From Chitinophaga pinensis (GTDB lineage: Bacteria; Bacteroidota; Bacteroidia; UKL13-3), in assembly GCA_945875195.1 (NCBI GenBank), contig CAMCJW010000001.1, forward strand, positions 1-60,534: 60,534 nucleotides of DNA, written 5' to 3'. The first letter of the stretch is position 1, and each line of letters starts with the position of its first letter. The position numbers and the translations under genes were made by a program. A model generated the notes under the pieces. It made no database searches. It had not been told where the DNA came from and saw only the letters and a program-made list of their open reading frames with translations. This document shows, piece by piece, positions 1-7,225 of this stretch.

Positions 1-54
1 GGTGTAAAACAGATTCAAATGGCAAAAGAGTTCAGAGAATTTAGAGTATGTTAA
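1..54 (+). CDS. C-terminal end of an unidentified upstream gene (partial)
   Basis: Frame 1 is open from the first base and ends in a TAA at 52-54, encoding 17 residues that finish ...KEFREFRVC. The mix of charged and hydrophobic residues looks like the end of a real protein, but too little is present to name a family. The gene would read in the same direction as carB, which follows after a gap containing a promoter-like sequence. It could also be a chance open frame. Confidence 0.3.
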   Translation, partial: GVKQIQMAKEFREFRVC

Positions 55-81
55 GAAATAATCACAATTAGATTTCGCAAA

Positions 82-103
82 TCCCTTTTTCAAATTAAAT
101 TTG
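82..103 (+). promoter_or_regulatory. Putative Bacteroidota promoter of carB
   Basis: TAAATTTG at 96-103 matches the -7 consensus TAnnTTTG of the Bacteroidota housekeeping sigma factor. The -33 side is weak, with no clean TTTG at the expected distance. Transcription would begin near 108-110 and give a leader of about 60 bases before the carB ATG. Confidence 0.4.
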
Positions 104-169
104 CATAATTTATACCTATACCTCAAATGAGGTGTTTCAATTTGTAAAAACTAATTTCATCTAGATAAA

Positions 170-2989
170 ATGCCAAAAGATAGCAGTATTCGTTCAGTCC
201 TACTTATAGGTAGTGGTCCAATCATCATTGGTCAAGCATGTGAATTTGATTATAGTGGAAGCCAAGCCGCGAGATCACTTAAAGAAGAGGGTATCAAAGT
301 TATTCTTATCAATAGCAACCCTGCTACTATCATGACCGACCCAGTTACGGCAGATCATGTGTATTTACTGCCGCTGAATCCTGCATCTATTGAACAAATA
401 TTAACCGAGCACCAAATAGATGCGGTATTACCAACAATGGGTGGTCAAACAGCCTTGAACCTAGCCATTGAATGTGATGAGATGGGCTTATGGAAAAAAT
501 ACAATGTGCGCATGATTGGCGTTGACATAGATGCCATAGAAACAACAGAAAACAGGGAGAAATTCCGCCAAAAAATGATTGATATTGGTGTGCCCGTTGC
601 CGATTCTAATGTGGCAAACTCATTCTTGGAAGGCAAAGAGATTGCCCAAAGAATAGGATTTCCATTGGTAATCAGACCATCATACACCTTAGGTGGATCT
701 GGTGGAGGTTTTGTTTGGGTAAAGGAAGAGTTAGATGCAGCATTGCAACGCGGATTAGCGGCTTCGCCAACTCACGAAGTGCTGGTAGAAAAAGCTGTGT
801 TTGGTTGGAAAGAATATGAACTAGAACTCCTAAGGGATCAAAACGATAGTGTGGCCATCATTTGTACCATCGAAAATTTTGACCCAATGGGTATTCATAC
901 AGGAGATTCCATAACTGTTGCTCCTGCCATGACCTTAAGCGATACTGTTTTTCAAAGAATGCGCTCCATGGCCATTCACATGATGCGCTCCATTGGCAAT
1001 TTTGCCGGAGGTTGCAATGTTCAATTTGCAGTGAACCCAGAAGACGAAGCAATTATTTCGGTTGAGATTAACCCAAGGGTTTCTAGGTCATCGGCACTTG
1101 CAAGTAAAGCTACTGGTTACCCTATTGCAAAAATTGCTGCAAAATTGGCAATTGGTTATCATTTAGATGAATTAAAAAACCCTGTTACCAAAACTACTTC
1201 AGCATACTTTGAACCAGCCATAGATTACGTGATTGTAAAAATACCTCGATGGAATTTTGATAAATTTAAAGGCGCAAACAAAACATTGGGCCTACAAATG
1301 AAATCGGTAGGTGAGGTAATGGGTATTGGAAGAACCTTTATTGAAGCTTTACAAAAAGCCACACAAAGCCTAGAAATCAAGCGCAACGGTTTAGGTTCAG
1401 ACGGCTACCAGGAGCGCAACTTGGAAAACATTGTAGATAAATTGAAGAACGCAAGTTGGGACAGGATTTTTGCAGTGAAAGACGCATTGAGCTTAGGAAT
1501 GCCCATATCTTCTGTTGAAAAAATCACTCGAATTGATCGTTGGTTCTTAACGCAGATAAATGATATGGTTCGCTTAGAAAGTGATGCCAAACGTTTTAAC
1601 TTAGCTACCCTGCCAAAAGAGTTAATGGTTGAACTCAAGCAAAAAGGTTACAGTGATATTCAAGTAGCTTACCTATTAGGTGGCGATACCACAGAAGACA
1701 AAGTTTGGGATTTAAGAAAATCAATGGGCATAAACCGAATTTATAAAATGGTTGATACTTGTGCCGCTGAATTTCCGTCACCAACCAATTATTTCTATTC
1801 AAGTTTTGATGGAGAAAACGAGAGCATCGTTAGTGATAAAAAGAAAGTAATTGTTTTAGGTTCTGGTCCGAACCGAATTGGACAAGGAATAGAATTTGAC
1901 TACAGTTGTGTGCATGGGCTTTTGGCCGCAAAGGAATCTGGTTTTGAAGCCATCATGATTAATTGTAACCCTGAAACGGTAAGTACAGACTTTGATATGG
2001 CAGATAAACTGTACTTTGAGCCTGTATTTTGGGAAGCCTTGAGAGAAATAGTTGAGCTTGAAAAACCAGAGGGCGTAATTGTGCAACTTGGTGGTCAAAC
2101 CGCTTTAAAACTTGCAAGGAAACTGGAGGCCATGGGCGTAAAAATAATTGGGACCAGCTTTGCCAATATGGACATATCTGAAGACAGGGGTTCATTCTCC
2201 GACTTATTAAAAGAGTTGGATATTCCTTACCCAGATTATGGCGTTGCAGAAGATGCAGATGAGGCTGTAGCTGTTGCCAATAAAATTGGCTATCCAGTTT
2301 TGGTGAGACCAAGTTATGTATTGGGTGGGCAAGGAATGAAAATTGTAATCAATGATGAAGATTTAGAGCAAGCAGTCATTTCATTATTAGGTGATTTACC
2401 AGGCAACCGAGTTTTAATTGACCACTTTTTAGATAGGGCAGAGGAAGCAGAAATAGATTTGATTTGTGATGGACAAGATGCACATGTAATTGGCATGATG
2501 GAACACATAGAGCCAGCAGGTATACACAGTGGTGATAGCTATGCTGTATTGCCACCATTTAGCTTGAGCCAACATGTGCAAGAGACTATGGAAAAATATG
2601 CACGCAACCTTGCCATTAAAATGAATATAGTTGGATTGTTGAACATCCAATTTGCCATTAAAAATGAAAAGGTATATGTTATTGAAGCCAATCCAAGAGC
2701 CAGTAGAACCGTGCCATTCATAGCTAAGGCTTACCAAATTCCATACATTAACATTGCTACCAAAATAATGCTTGGAGCCAACAAACTACAGGACTTTAAA
2801 TTTGAAAGGAAGTTAGTTGGTTATGCCATCAAAGAACCAGTATTTTCATACGAGAAATTCCCGGAGGTAAAGAAAGAACTTGGACCAGAAATGAAATCAA
2901 CCGGAGAGGCTATTCGTTTTATCAAAGACTTACAAGACCCTTATTTTAGACATTTGTACAAGGAAAAGAGTATGTACTTGAGTAAATAA
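170..2989 (+). CDS. carB: Carbamoyl-phosphate synthase large subunit, lacking the C-terminal regulatory domain
   Basis: Makes carbamoyl phosphate from ammonia (supplied by CarA from glutamine), bicarbonate and two ATP for pyrimidine and arginine synthesis in the cytoplasm. The 939 residues show the two homologous halves of CarB: an N-terminal motif GSGPIIIGQACEFDYSG near residues 14-30 and its repeat GSGPNRIGQGIEFDYS near 564-580, each followed by an ATP-grasp domain (about 125-335 and 670-870) with the glycine-rich RPSYxLGGxG loop. The protein ends just after the second ATP-grasp half, about 130 residues short of the E. coli enzyme, so the MGS-like allosteric domain that binds UMP, IMP and ornithine is absent. 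As far as I know, shortened CarB proteins also occur in other Bacteroidota. No carA is in the window. Confidence 0.96.
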   Translation: MPKDSSIRSVLLIGSGPIIIGQACEFDYSGSQAARSLKEEGIKVILINSNPATIMTDPVTADHVYLLPLNPASIEQILTEHQIDAVLPTMGGQTALNLAIECDEMGLWKKYNVRMIGVDIDAIETTENREKFRQKMIDIGVPVADSNVANSFLEGKEIAQRIGFPLVIRPSYTLGGSGGGFVWVKEELDAALQRGLAASPTHEVLVEKAVFGWKEYELELLRDQNDSVAIICTIENFDPMGIHTGDSITVAPAMTLSDTVFQRMRSMAIHMMRSIGNFAGGCNVQFAVNPEDEAIISVEINPRVSRSSALASKATGYPIAKIAAKLAIGYHLDELKNPVTKTTSAYFEPAIDYVIVKIPRWNFDKFKGANKTLGLQMKSVGEVMGIGRTFIEALQKATQSLEIKRNGLGSDGYQERNLENIVDKLKNASWDRIFAVKDALSLGMPISSVEKITRIDRWFLTQINDMVRLESDAKRFNLATLPKELMVELKQKGYSDIQVAYLLGGDTTEDKVWDLRKSMGINRIYKMVDTCAAEFPSPTNYFYSSFDGENESIVSDKKKVIVLGSGPNRIGQGIEFDYSCVHGLLAAKESGFEAIMINCNPETVSTDFDMADKLYFEPVFWEALREIVELEKPEGVIVQLGGQTALKLARKLEAMGVKIIGTSFANMDISEDRGSFSDLLKELDIPYPDYGVAEDADEAVAVANKIGYPVLVRPSYVLGGQGMKIVINDEDLEQAVISLLGDLPGNRVLIDHFLDRAEEAEIDLICDGQDAHVIGMMEHIEPAGIHSGDSYAVLPPFSLSQHVQETMEKYARNLAIKMNIVGLLNIQFAIKNEKVYVIEANPRASRTVPFIAKAYQIPYINIATKIMLGANKLQDFKFERKLVGYAIKEPVFSYEKFPEVKKELGPEMKSTGEAIRFIKDLQDPYFRHLYKEKSMYLSK

Positions 2990-3015
2990 CGGTGGGATAA
3001 AAAATAAAATTGCTT

Positions 3016-3534
3016 TTAATCAAACAAGTTTTCAGGCTCTGGCACTTTAAAAACAAGTTTATTGGTTCCAATAAAGTTCAAAAAAATGTTGATGAAAATG
3101 GCCAATAAGTTTGAAACCAATGGGCCGTTTTGTTTCAGAAACAAAGACAACTGCGTTAAATCCAAATTCTGAGCCCATGCAGCAAACCACTCATTTGGAT
3201 GCAACCAATGATCAAAAAGAAAGTTAAGTAACAAGAAAATGACTAGGGTTACACCATAAACCAAAATATACTTTAATAGGTATTTCTCATCTTCTTCGGT
3301 ATGTTCTATGTAGGTCCAAAATTTGTTTAAAGTAAATCCAACAAAGAAGCCCATTACATATCCAATTGCTTTGGATATTAGATTTAAGGCCGGGTATTGC
3401 AATGATATTAGCCAAAATACACCAAGACTAACGCATGCGCTGGTTGCTCCAACAATTCCAAATTTTAAGAATTTCTTGGCTGTAGGATATTGTCTTATCC
3501 ATTTTCGAAAATGTTGTATTGGCTCTAAAAACAT
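3016..3534 (-). CDS. GtrA-family four-helix membrane protein
   Basis: A 172-residue integral inner-membrane protein. Hydrophobic segments lie at about 23-45, 50-72, 88-108 and 145-165. The N-terminal KFGIVGATSACVSLGVFWL and the second-helix GFFVGFTLNKFWTY are typical of the GtrA/DPMS family, whose members are thought to flip or carry polyprenyl-linked sugars during cell-surface glycosylation. It is convergent with carB (26 bases apart) and reads toward it. A TATTTTCG sequence just upstream on the minus strand (3542-3549) may be its -7 box. The substrate cannot be inferred because no partner glycosyltransferase is adjacent. Confidence 0.8.
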   Translation of the reverse strand: MFLEPIQHFRKWIRQYPTAKKFLKFGIVGATSACVSLGVFWLISLQYPALNLISKAIGYVMGFFVGFTLNKFWTYIEHTEEDEKYLLKYILVYGVTLVIFLLLNFLFDHWLHPNEWFAAWAQNLDLTQLSLFLKQNGPLVSNLLAIFINIFLNFIGTNKLVFKVPEPENLFD

Positions 3535-3595
3535 ATCGGTTCGAAAATAAATAAATACTTATCTAAACTGAGACCATTTAAATAATAAATAAAAA

Positions 3596-4303
3596 TTAAA
3601 GAAAACCGCTGTCAGAAAAGCTAAAATACTGGTTATTCCCAATAATTAGATGATCAGTTACAGCTATATCTAACAAACGCCCTGCTTCTTTAAGTTTATT
3701 TGTAATTTCACGGTCTTGTATACTGGGATTTAAATTCCCAGAAGGATGATTGTGACATAAGATTATACTGCTTGCAACATGGTCTAAAGCCACTTTAAAA
3801 ATAATTTTTGGATCAACCACAGTGCCAGCAACTCCGCCAATACTAATACGCTTTTGAGCTATCACCAAATTATTTCTATTGAGTAATAAAACCCAAAACT
3901 CTTCATGCTGATAATCTTCCATTAATGGCTCAAAGTATAAAAAAGCATCGTGGCTTGAAACAATTTTGACGGTTTTACGAGCTTCTTCTTCCCTCCTCCT
4001 TTTTCCTAATTCCAATGCTGCGCAGAGGGTTATTGCCTTTGCTTCGCCAATTCCCTTGATAGCAGTTAAATCAGAAATTGTCATTCTGCTCAAATCTCTC
4101 ATACTGTGATTAGCTAATTGCAAAATTTCCTGACCCAACTGCAAGGCAGAGGCATTTTTATTGCCGCTTCCAATCAATATTGCCAAAAGCTCAGCATGGC
4201 TCAAGGCTCTTGCGCCACTTAGTAATAATTTCTCTCTTGGTCGTTCGTCTTCGGCCAATTGTTTTATTCCAAAAAAAGGGGATTTTAATTGTTCCATGCC
4301 CAA
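3596..4303 (-). CDS. radC: RadC/JAMM-domain protein
   Basis: 235 residues with the UPF0758 layout: an N-terminal helix-hairpin-helix region (about 60-100, including LTAIKGIGEAKA) and a C-terminal JAMM/MPN domain with the zinc motif H184-x-H186-P-S-G-N plus D197. Despite the historical name, RadC proteins are no longer firmly linked to recombinational repair. The fold suggests a metalloprotease or nuclease-like activity. The gene lies downstream of rpsT in the same direction but is separated from it by a strong terminator, so it is probably transcribed on its own. Confidence 0.9.
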   Translation of the reverse strand: MGMEQLKSPFFGIKQLAEDERPREKLLLSGARALSHAELLAILIGSGNKNASALQLGQEILQLANHSMRDLSRMTISDLTAIKGIGEAKAITLCAALELGKRRREEEARKTVKIVSSHDAFLYFEPLMEDYQHEEFWVLLLNRNNLVIAQKRISIGGVAGTVVDPKIIFKVALDHVASSIILCHNHPSGNLNPSIQDREITNKLKEAGRLLDIAVTDHLIIGNNQYFSFSDSGFL

Positions 4304-4409
4304 AGGTAGGCATCTATAAAAGTAATGCCAAAAACTGCCACAACTTAAATCCTATAAATCAGATGCTTATTAACAATTAAGTCCTAATGCTTTGCCGAAA
4401 ATACAAACA

Positions 4410-4440
4410 AAAAAAGCCCCCGAAATTCGGAGGCTTTTTC
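4410..4440 (-). terminator. Rho-independent terminator of rpsT
   Basis: AAAAAGCC and GGCTTTTT form the base of a stem whose upper part is CCGAA/TTCGG, with a T-run on the minus strand directly after it. It lies 20-50 bases past the rpsT stop codon and before radC. The A/T symmetry means it could also act on the plus strand. Confidence 0.85.
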
Positions 4441-4458
4441 TATAATTGAATTAATTAT

Positions 4459-4785
4459 TTATTTCTTTTTGCTTTTGGATACAACTTTCTTAGCTGCTTT
4501 TGGCGCAGCTTTTTTTACTGCAGCAACTTCTGTTCCTACTTTATTAACCACTTTTGCCAATTTAGATTTTTGGTTAGCTGCTTTATTCTTGTGAATAATA
4601 CTACGTTTAGCCAATTTATCTAACATAGAACTCACTTCCACTAACAAAGCTGCTGCTTCACTTTTTACAGTTGATTCACGCAGGCGTTTTGCCAATGTAC
4701 GAGTTGTTTTTGCTTGGTAACGATTACGTAAACGCTTAGTTGCGTTGTTTCTAATTCTTTTCTTTGCTGAGCTATGATTTGCCAT
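4459..4785 (-). CDS. rpsT: 30S ribosomal protein S20
   Basis: S20 binds 16S rRNA in the body of the small subunit. The 108-residue protein begins MANHSSAKKRIRNNATKRLRN, the standard S20 start, and is very rich in Lys, Arg and Ala. It is about 20 residues longer than E. coli S20. The excess is a C-terminal tail of alternating Ala and Lys (about residues 85-108) that is probably disordered and rRNA-binding. Flanked by its own promoter and terminator. Confidence 0.97.
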   Translation of the reverse strand: MANHSSAKKRIRNNATKRLRNRYQAKTTRTLAKRLRESTVKSEAAALLVEVSSMLDKLAKRSIIHKNKAANQKSKLAKVVNKVGTEVAAVKKAAPKAAKKVVSKSKKK

Positions 4786-4838
4786 GTTCTATATACTTAT
4801 CTTTTTATTTTTCCTCGTGATGCACTCAAAAGGGAGGG

Positions 4839-4868
4839 CAAATATAGGCATTTGTGTATTAAATCAAA
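4839..4868 (-). promoter_or_regulatory. Bacteroidota promoter of rpsT
   Basis: On the minus strand, TTTG (4865-4868) is followed after 18 bases by TATATTTG (4839-4846), a near-perfect match to the TTTG-N18/19-TAnnTTTG consensus. Predicted transcription start is near 4833, giving a leader of about 45-50 bases. Confidence 0.7.
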
Positions 4869-4888
4869 AGTTCAATTAAAAATTATCC

Positions 4889-5215
4889 TCAAACTGAGAA
4901 GCTTTCACCGCAACTGCATGTGCGTGAGGCATTTGGATTGTTGAAAGTAAATCCTTTTCCATTTAAGCCATCTGTAAAATCCAATTCTGTACCAAAAAGA
5001 TAAAGAACTGACCGCTTATCGGTTACTACTTTTACCCCATTATGGTCAAAAATTTCATCGCCAGTTTTGGCTTCATTGTCAAAATCAAGCTTATAAGATA
5101 AGCCTGAACATCCTCCACTATCAACGCCTACTCTTAAAAAATAGGAAGCATCGTAGTGGTTTTCATCTATAAGTTGCGCTATGCGCGTTTTTGCTTTTTC
5201 GCTAACAGTTATCAT
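4889..5215 (-). CDS. Iron-sulfur cluster assembly A-type carrier (IscA/ErpA/SufA family)
   Basis: A-type carriers receive and hand on Fe-S clusters to apoproteins in the cytoplasm. The 108-residue protein has the family's three conserved cysteines: C36 in SGGCSGLSY, and C100 and C102 in the C-terminal SRTCSCGESF. The length is typical. I cannot tell iscA, erpA and sufA apart from sequence alone, and no isc or suf operon is adjacent. A TAATTTTG -7 box lies at 5236-5243 on the minus strand, with a predicted leader of about 15 bases. Confidence 0.92.
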   Translation of the reverse strand: MITVSEKAKTRIAQLIDENHYDASYFLRVGVDSGGCSGLSYKLDFDNEAKTGDEIFDHNGVKVVTDKRSVLYLFGTELDFTDGLNGKGFTFNNPNASRTCSCGESFSV

Positions 5216-5235
5216 GTGCGGGTATATTTAGGATA

Positions 5236-5265
5236 CAAAATTAAGTTATATTTTTAATAGCAATG
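5236..5265 (-). promoter_or_regulatory. Putative promoter of the IscA/ErpA-type gene
   Basis: On the minus strand TAATTTTG (5236-5243) fits TAnnTTTG exactly, with a TTG-containing -33 region about 17 bases upstream. The predicted start point is some 15 bases before the ATG, which fits the short leaders common in this phylum. Confidence 0.5.
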
Positions 5266-5288
5266 CAAGTGCCTAAATAGTTTTTGAG

Positions 5289-5296
5289 TAAATTTG
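5289..5296 (+). promoter_or_regulatory. -7 box of the 3-hydroxyacyl-CoA dehydrogenase gene
   Basis: TAAATTTG at 5289-5296 matches TAnnTTTG exactly, although the -33 element is not obvious. The in-frame TTG at 5294 falls inside this box, so it cannot be the translation start if the promoter is real. This supports the ATG at 5318. Confidence 0.45.
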
Positions 5297-5317
5297 ACAC
5301 ATAAAAGAGAAACAATC

Positions 5318-6166
5318 ATGTCAGATATTACAACTATTGCCATTGCAGGAGCAGGAACTATGGGGAGTGGCATTGCTCAAGTTACTGCCACGGCGGGCTT
5401 TTCAACCATTCTTTTTGATATAAACCCTGTCATGCTGCAAAAGGCAGAAATAGCTATAAAAAAATCATTGCAATTTTTGGTTGAAAAGCAAAAAATTACC
5501 CTAATCCAAAGCATAGCTATTCAAGAAAAGATTAAATATACTTCTGAGATAAACCACCTTGTGGCAGATTTAATTATTGAAGCCGTTGTGGAGCGCTTAG
5601 ATGTTAAACACCAGTTTTTTCAATCAGTTGCAGCTATCAATAAAGAAACTTGCATTTTGGCAACCAATACTTCTTCTATTCCTGTAACACAAATTGCAGC
5701 TAAGATAAATTATCCAGAAAGAGTGGTAGGTATTCATTTCTTTAATCCAGCGCCAATTATGAAATTGGTAGAAATTATTAGTGGAGTTCAAACAAATAAT
5801 GAGGTTGCCCAAACTTGTAAGTTGTTTATTGAAGGAATGGGCAAAACATGCGTTATGGCAAAAGATGCACCTGGCTTTATTGTGAATAGAGTGGCCAGGC
5901 ATTTTTACGTAGAGGGATTGAAAGTACTTGAAGAAAATGTTTGTAGCCTTGAAGATATAGATGCACTCATGGAAAGTAGTGGTTTTAAAATGGGCCCATT
6001 TAGGTTAATGGATTTAATTGGTGTTGATACCAATTTCTCGGTAACTAGCAGTGTTTATGCACTTTTTCATCAGGACAGTAAATTTAGACCAAGCAGAATT
6101 CAACAACAAAAAGTAGATGCTGGTTTTCATGGGAGAAAAACAGGCCGCGGATTTTATGCGTATTGA
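5318..6166 (+). CDS. hbd: 3-hydroxybutyryl-CoA (3-hydroxyacyl-CoA) dehydrogenase
   Basis: NAD-dependent oxidation of 3-hydroxyacyl-CoA to 3-ketoacyl-CoA in fatty acid, butyrate or phenylacetate-derived catabolism. The 282-residue protein starts MSDITTIAIAGAGTMGSG, with the Rossmann nucleotide-binding loop, then ATNTSSIPVTQIA and VVGIHFFNPAPIMKLVE containing the catalytic His of the family, followed by the all-helical C-terminal domain (PGFIVNRVARHFYVEG...). The length fits single-domain Hbd/PaaH enzymes. An in-frame TTG 24 bases upstream lies within a promoter box and was rejected as the start. It overlaps the next gene by 11 bases. Whether it serves the paa pathway encoded at 18-21 kb cannot be decided from sequence. 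Confidence 0.92.
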   Translation: MSDITTIAIAGAGTMGSGIAQVTATAGFSTILFDINPVMLQKAEIAIKKSLQFLVEKQKITLIQSIAIQEKIKYTSEINHLVADLIIEAVVERLDVKHQFFQSVAAINKETCILATNTSSIPVTQIAAKINYPERVVGIHFFNPAPIMKLVEIISGVQTNNEVAQTCKLFIEGMGKTCVMAKDAPGFIVNRVARHFYVEGLKVLEENVCSLEDIDALMESSGFKMGPFRLMDLIGVDTNFSVTSSVYALFHQDSKFRPSRIQQQKVDAGFHGRKTGRGFYAY

Positions 6167-6671
6167 TCCAAAAATATTAGGCATTAGACTTGCCACCGAA
6201 GCTGATATTCCAACCATCACAGAAATATACAACGAAGCTGTTTTAAATGGAGTAGCCACATTCGATACCGAAACAAAGAGCATAGAAAACCGCATGGATT
6301 GGTTCAAACAGCGCCAAAAACAACACCCGGTATTTGTGGCATGTGTGGGCGATAAGGTTGCAGCTTGGGCAAGTTTAAATAAATGGAGCGACAGGGCAGC
6401 TTATGATGGAACGGCGGAGGTTTCAATTTATGTTCATGTAAATTTCAAAGGTCAAGGTATAGGTAGTTTATTGTTTGCCGAATTGGTAAATCAAGGAGAA
6501 AAACTTGGTTTGCATTATTTGTTATCGCGCATTTCTCAGGGCAATGATTTAAGCATACGATTGCACCAACGAAACGGATTTACTATTGTGGGCGTTATGC
6601 ATGAAGTGGGACAAAAATTTGGCTCATATGTTGATGTAACACTCATGGAAAAAGTTATTAAAAACAATTAG
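6156..6671 (+). CDS. GNAT-family N-acetyltransferase, phosphinothricin-acetyltransferase-like
   Basis: A 171-residue cytoplasmic acetyltransferase using acetyl-CoA. It has the layout of the PAT/MnaT group: RLATEADIPTITEIYNEAV at the start, AEVSIYVHVNFKGQGIGSLL as motif A (the acetyl-CoA pyrophosphate loop GQGIG), and a C-terminal HQRNGFTIVGVMHEVGQKFG. Relatives acetylate phosphinothricin, methionine sulfone or similar amino acids. The ATG at 6156 overlaps the upstream stop by 11 bases, suggesting translational coupling. Upstream in-frame ATGs at 6117 and 6129 would overlap further and add nothing conserved. Confidence 0.88.
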   Translation: MRIDPKILGIRLATEADIPTITEIYNEAVLNGVATFDTETKSIENRMDWFKQRQKQHPVFVACVGDKVAAWASLNKWSDRAAYDGTAEVSIYVHVNFKGQGIGSLLFAELVNQGEKLGLHYLLSRISQGNDLSIRLHQRNGFTIVGVMHEVGQKFGSYVDVTLMEKVIKNN

Positions 6672-6684
6672 GTTCGAACCAAAA

Positions 6685-7188
6685 ATGATGAAAAAAAATA
6701 ATATACTATTTGCAACCTTGTTACTTCTTGTTTGCTTTGCCAATTGTAAAAAGGATGCTAAAAATGTGTCGAACCAAGATTTTTTTCTAGCAGTTAATGT
6801 TGACTTCTATATTAATCTTGATTTGCCGCTAAACGCAGATTTAAATTTTCCAAATGGGTATGCTTATCAAGCAGGTTATGGTTATAGAAACAGGGGAGTT
6901 ATTGTATACAATACCGGTTTTTCTGGACCAGATCAATACGTTGCATTTGATAGGTCTTGTCCATACAAAGTAGATAGCTCCTGTAGCATAGTAAGCGTTG
7001 ATAGTTCAACCTTGTATTATCGTTGTGGGCAATTTACTGGAAGTGGAGGTAAGTTTACACCTTGCTGCAATTCAAGGTTTATTGCAGGAAATGGAGGTCA
7101 GGTATCTGGGCCAGCAGATAGGGGCTTGAAACAATATTATGTAAGTGTATTTGGCAGGCAATTGCGAGTTACAAATACACCTCAATAA
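6685..7188 (+). CDS. Lipoprotein with a degenerate Rieske-like domain
   Basis: 167 residues with a lipoprotein signal peptide whose lipidated Cys would be C21 (LLLVCFANC). The C-terminal half (about 80-163) follows the order of a small Rieske ferredoxin domain: a CPY at 92-94 where a Rieske protein has CxH, C100 at the disulfide position, TPCCNSRF at 125-132 where a Rieske protein has CPCHGSxF, and SGPADRGLKQY matching the usual SGPA..PL.. loop. Three of the four cluster ligands appear replaced (His to Tyr, Cys to Thr, His to Cys), so it probably does not hold a normal 2Fe-2S cluster. The two disulfide-position cysteines remain. The family link is an inference from motif order. Function unknown. 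Confidence 0.7.
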   Translation: MMKKNNILFATLLLLVCFANCKKDAKNVSNQDFFLAVNVDFYINLDLPLNADLNFPNGYAYQAGYGYRNRGVIVYNTGFSGPDQYVAFDRSCPYKVDSSCSIVSVDSSTLYYRCGQFTGSGGKFTPCCNSRFIAGNGGQVSGPADRGLKQYYVSVFGRQLRVTNTPQ

Positions 7189-7210
7189 AAAGGGGCCTTT
7201 CGGCCCCAAT
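7186..7210 (-). terminator. Terminator shared by two convergent genes
   Basis: GGGGCC (7192-7197) pairs with GGCCCC (7202-7207) around a four-base loop. On the minus strand it is followed by a T-run (complement of 7187-7191), making it the terminator of the VWA gene. On the plus strand the T-run is poor. Confidence 0.7.
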
Positions 7211-7225
7211 TAAACCCCCAAAACC

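Noticed and set aside
445..2737. Several antisense open frames within carB
   Set aside because: They are shadows of a highly conserved gene and do not resemble any protein.
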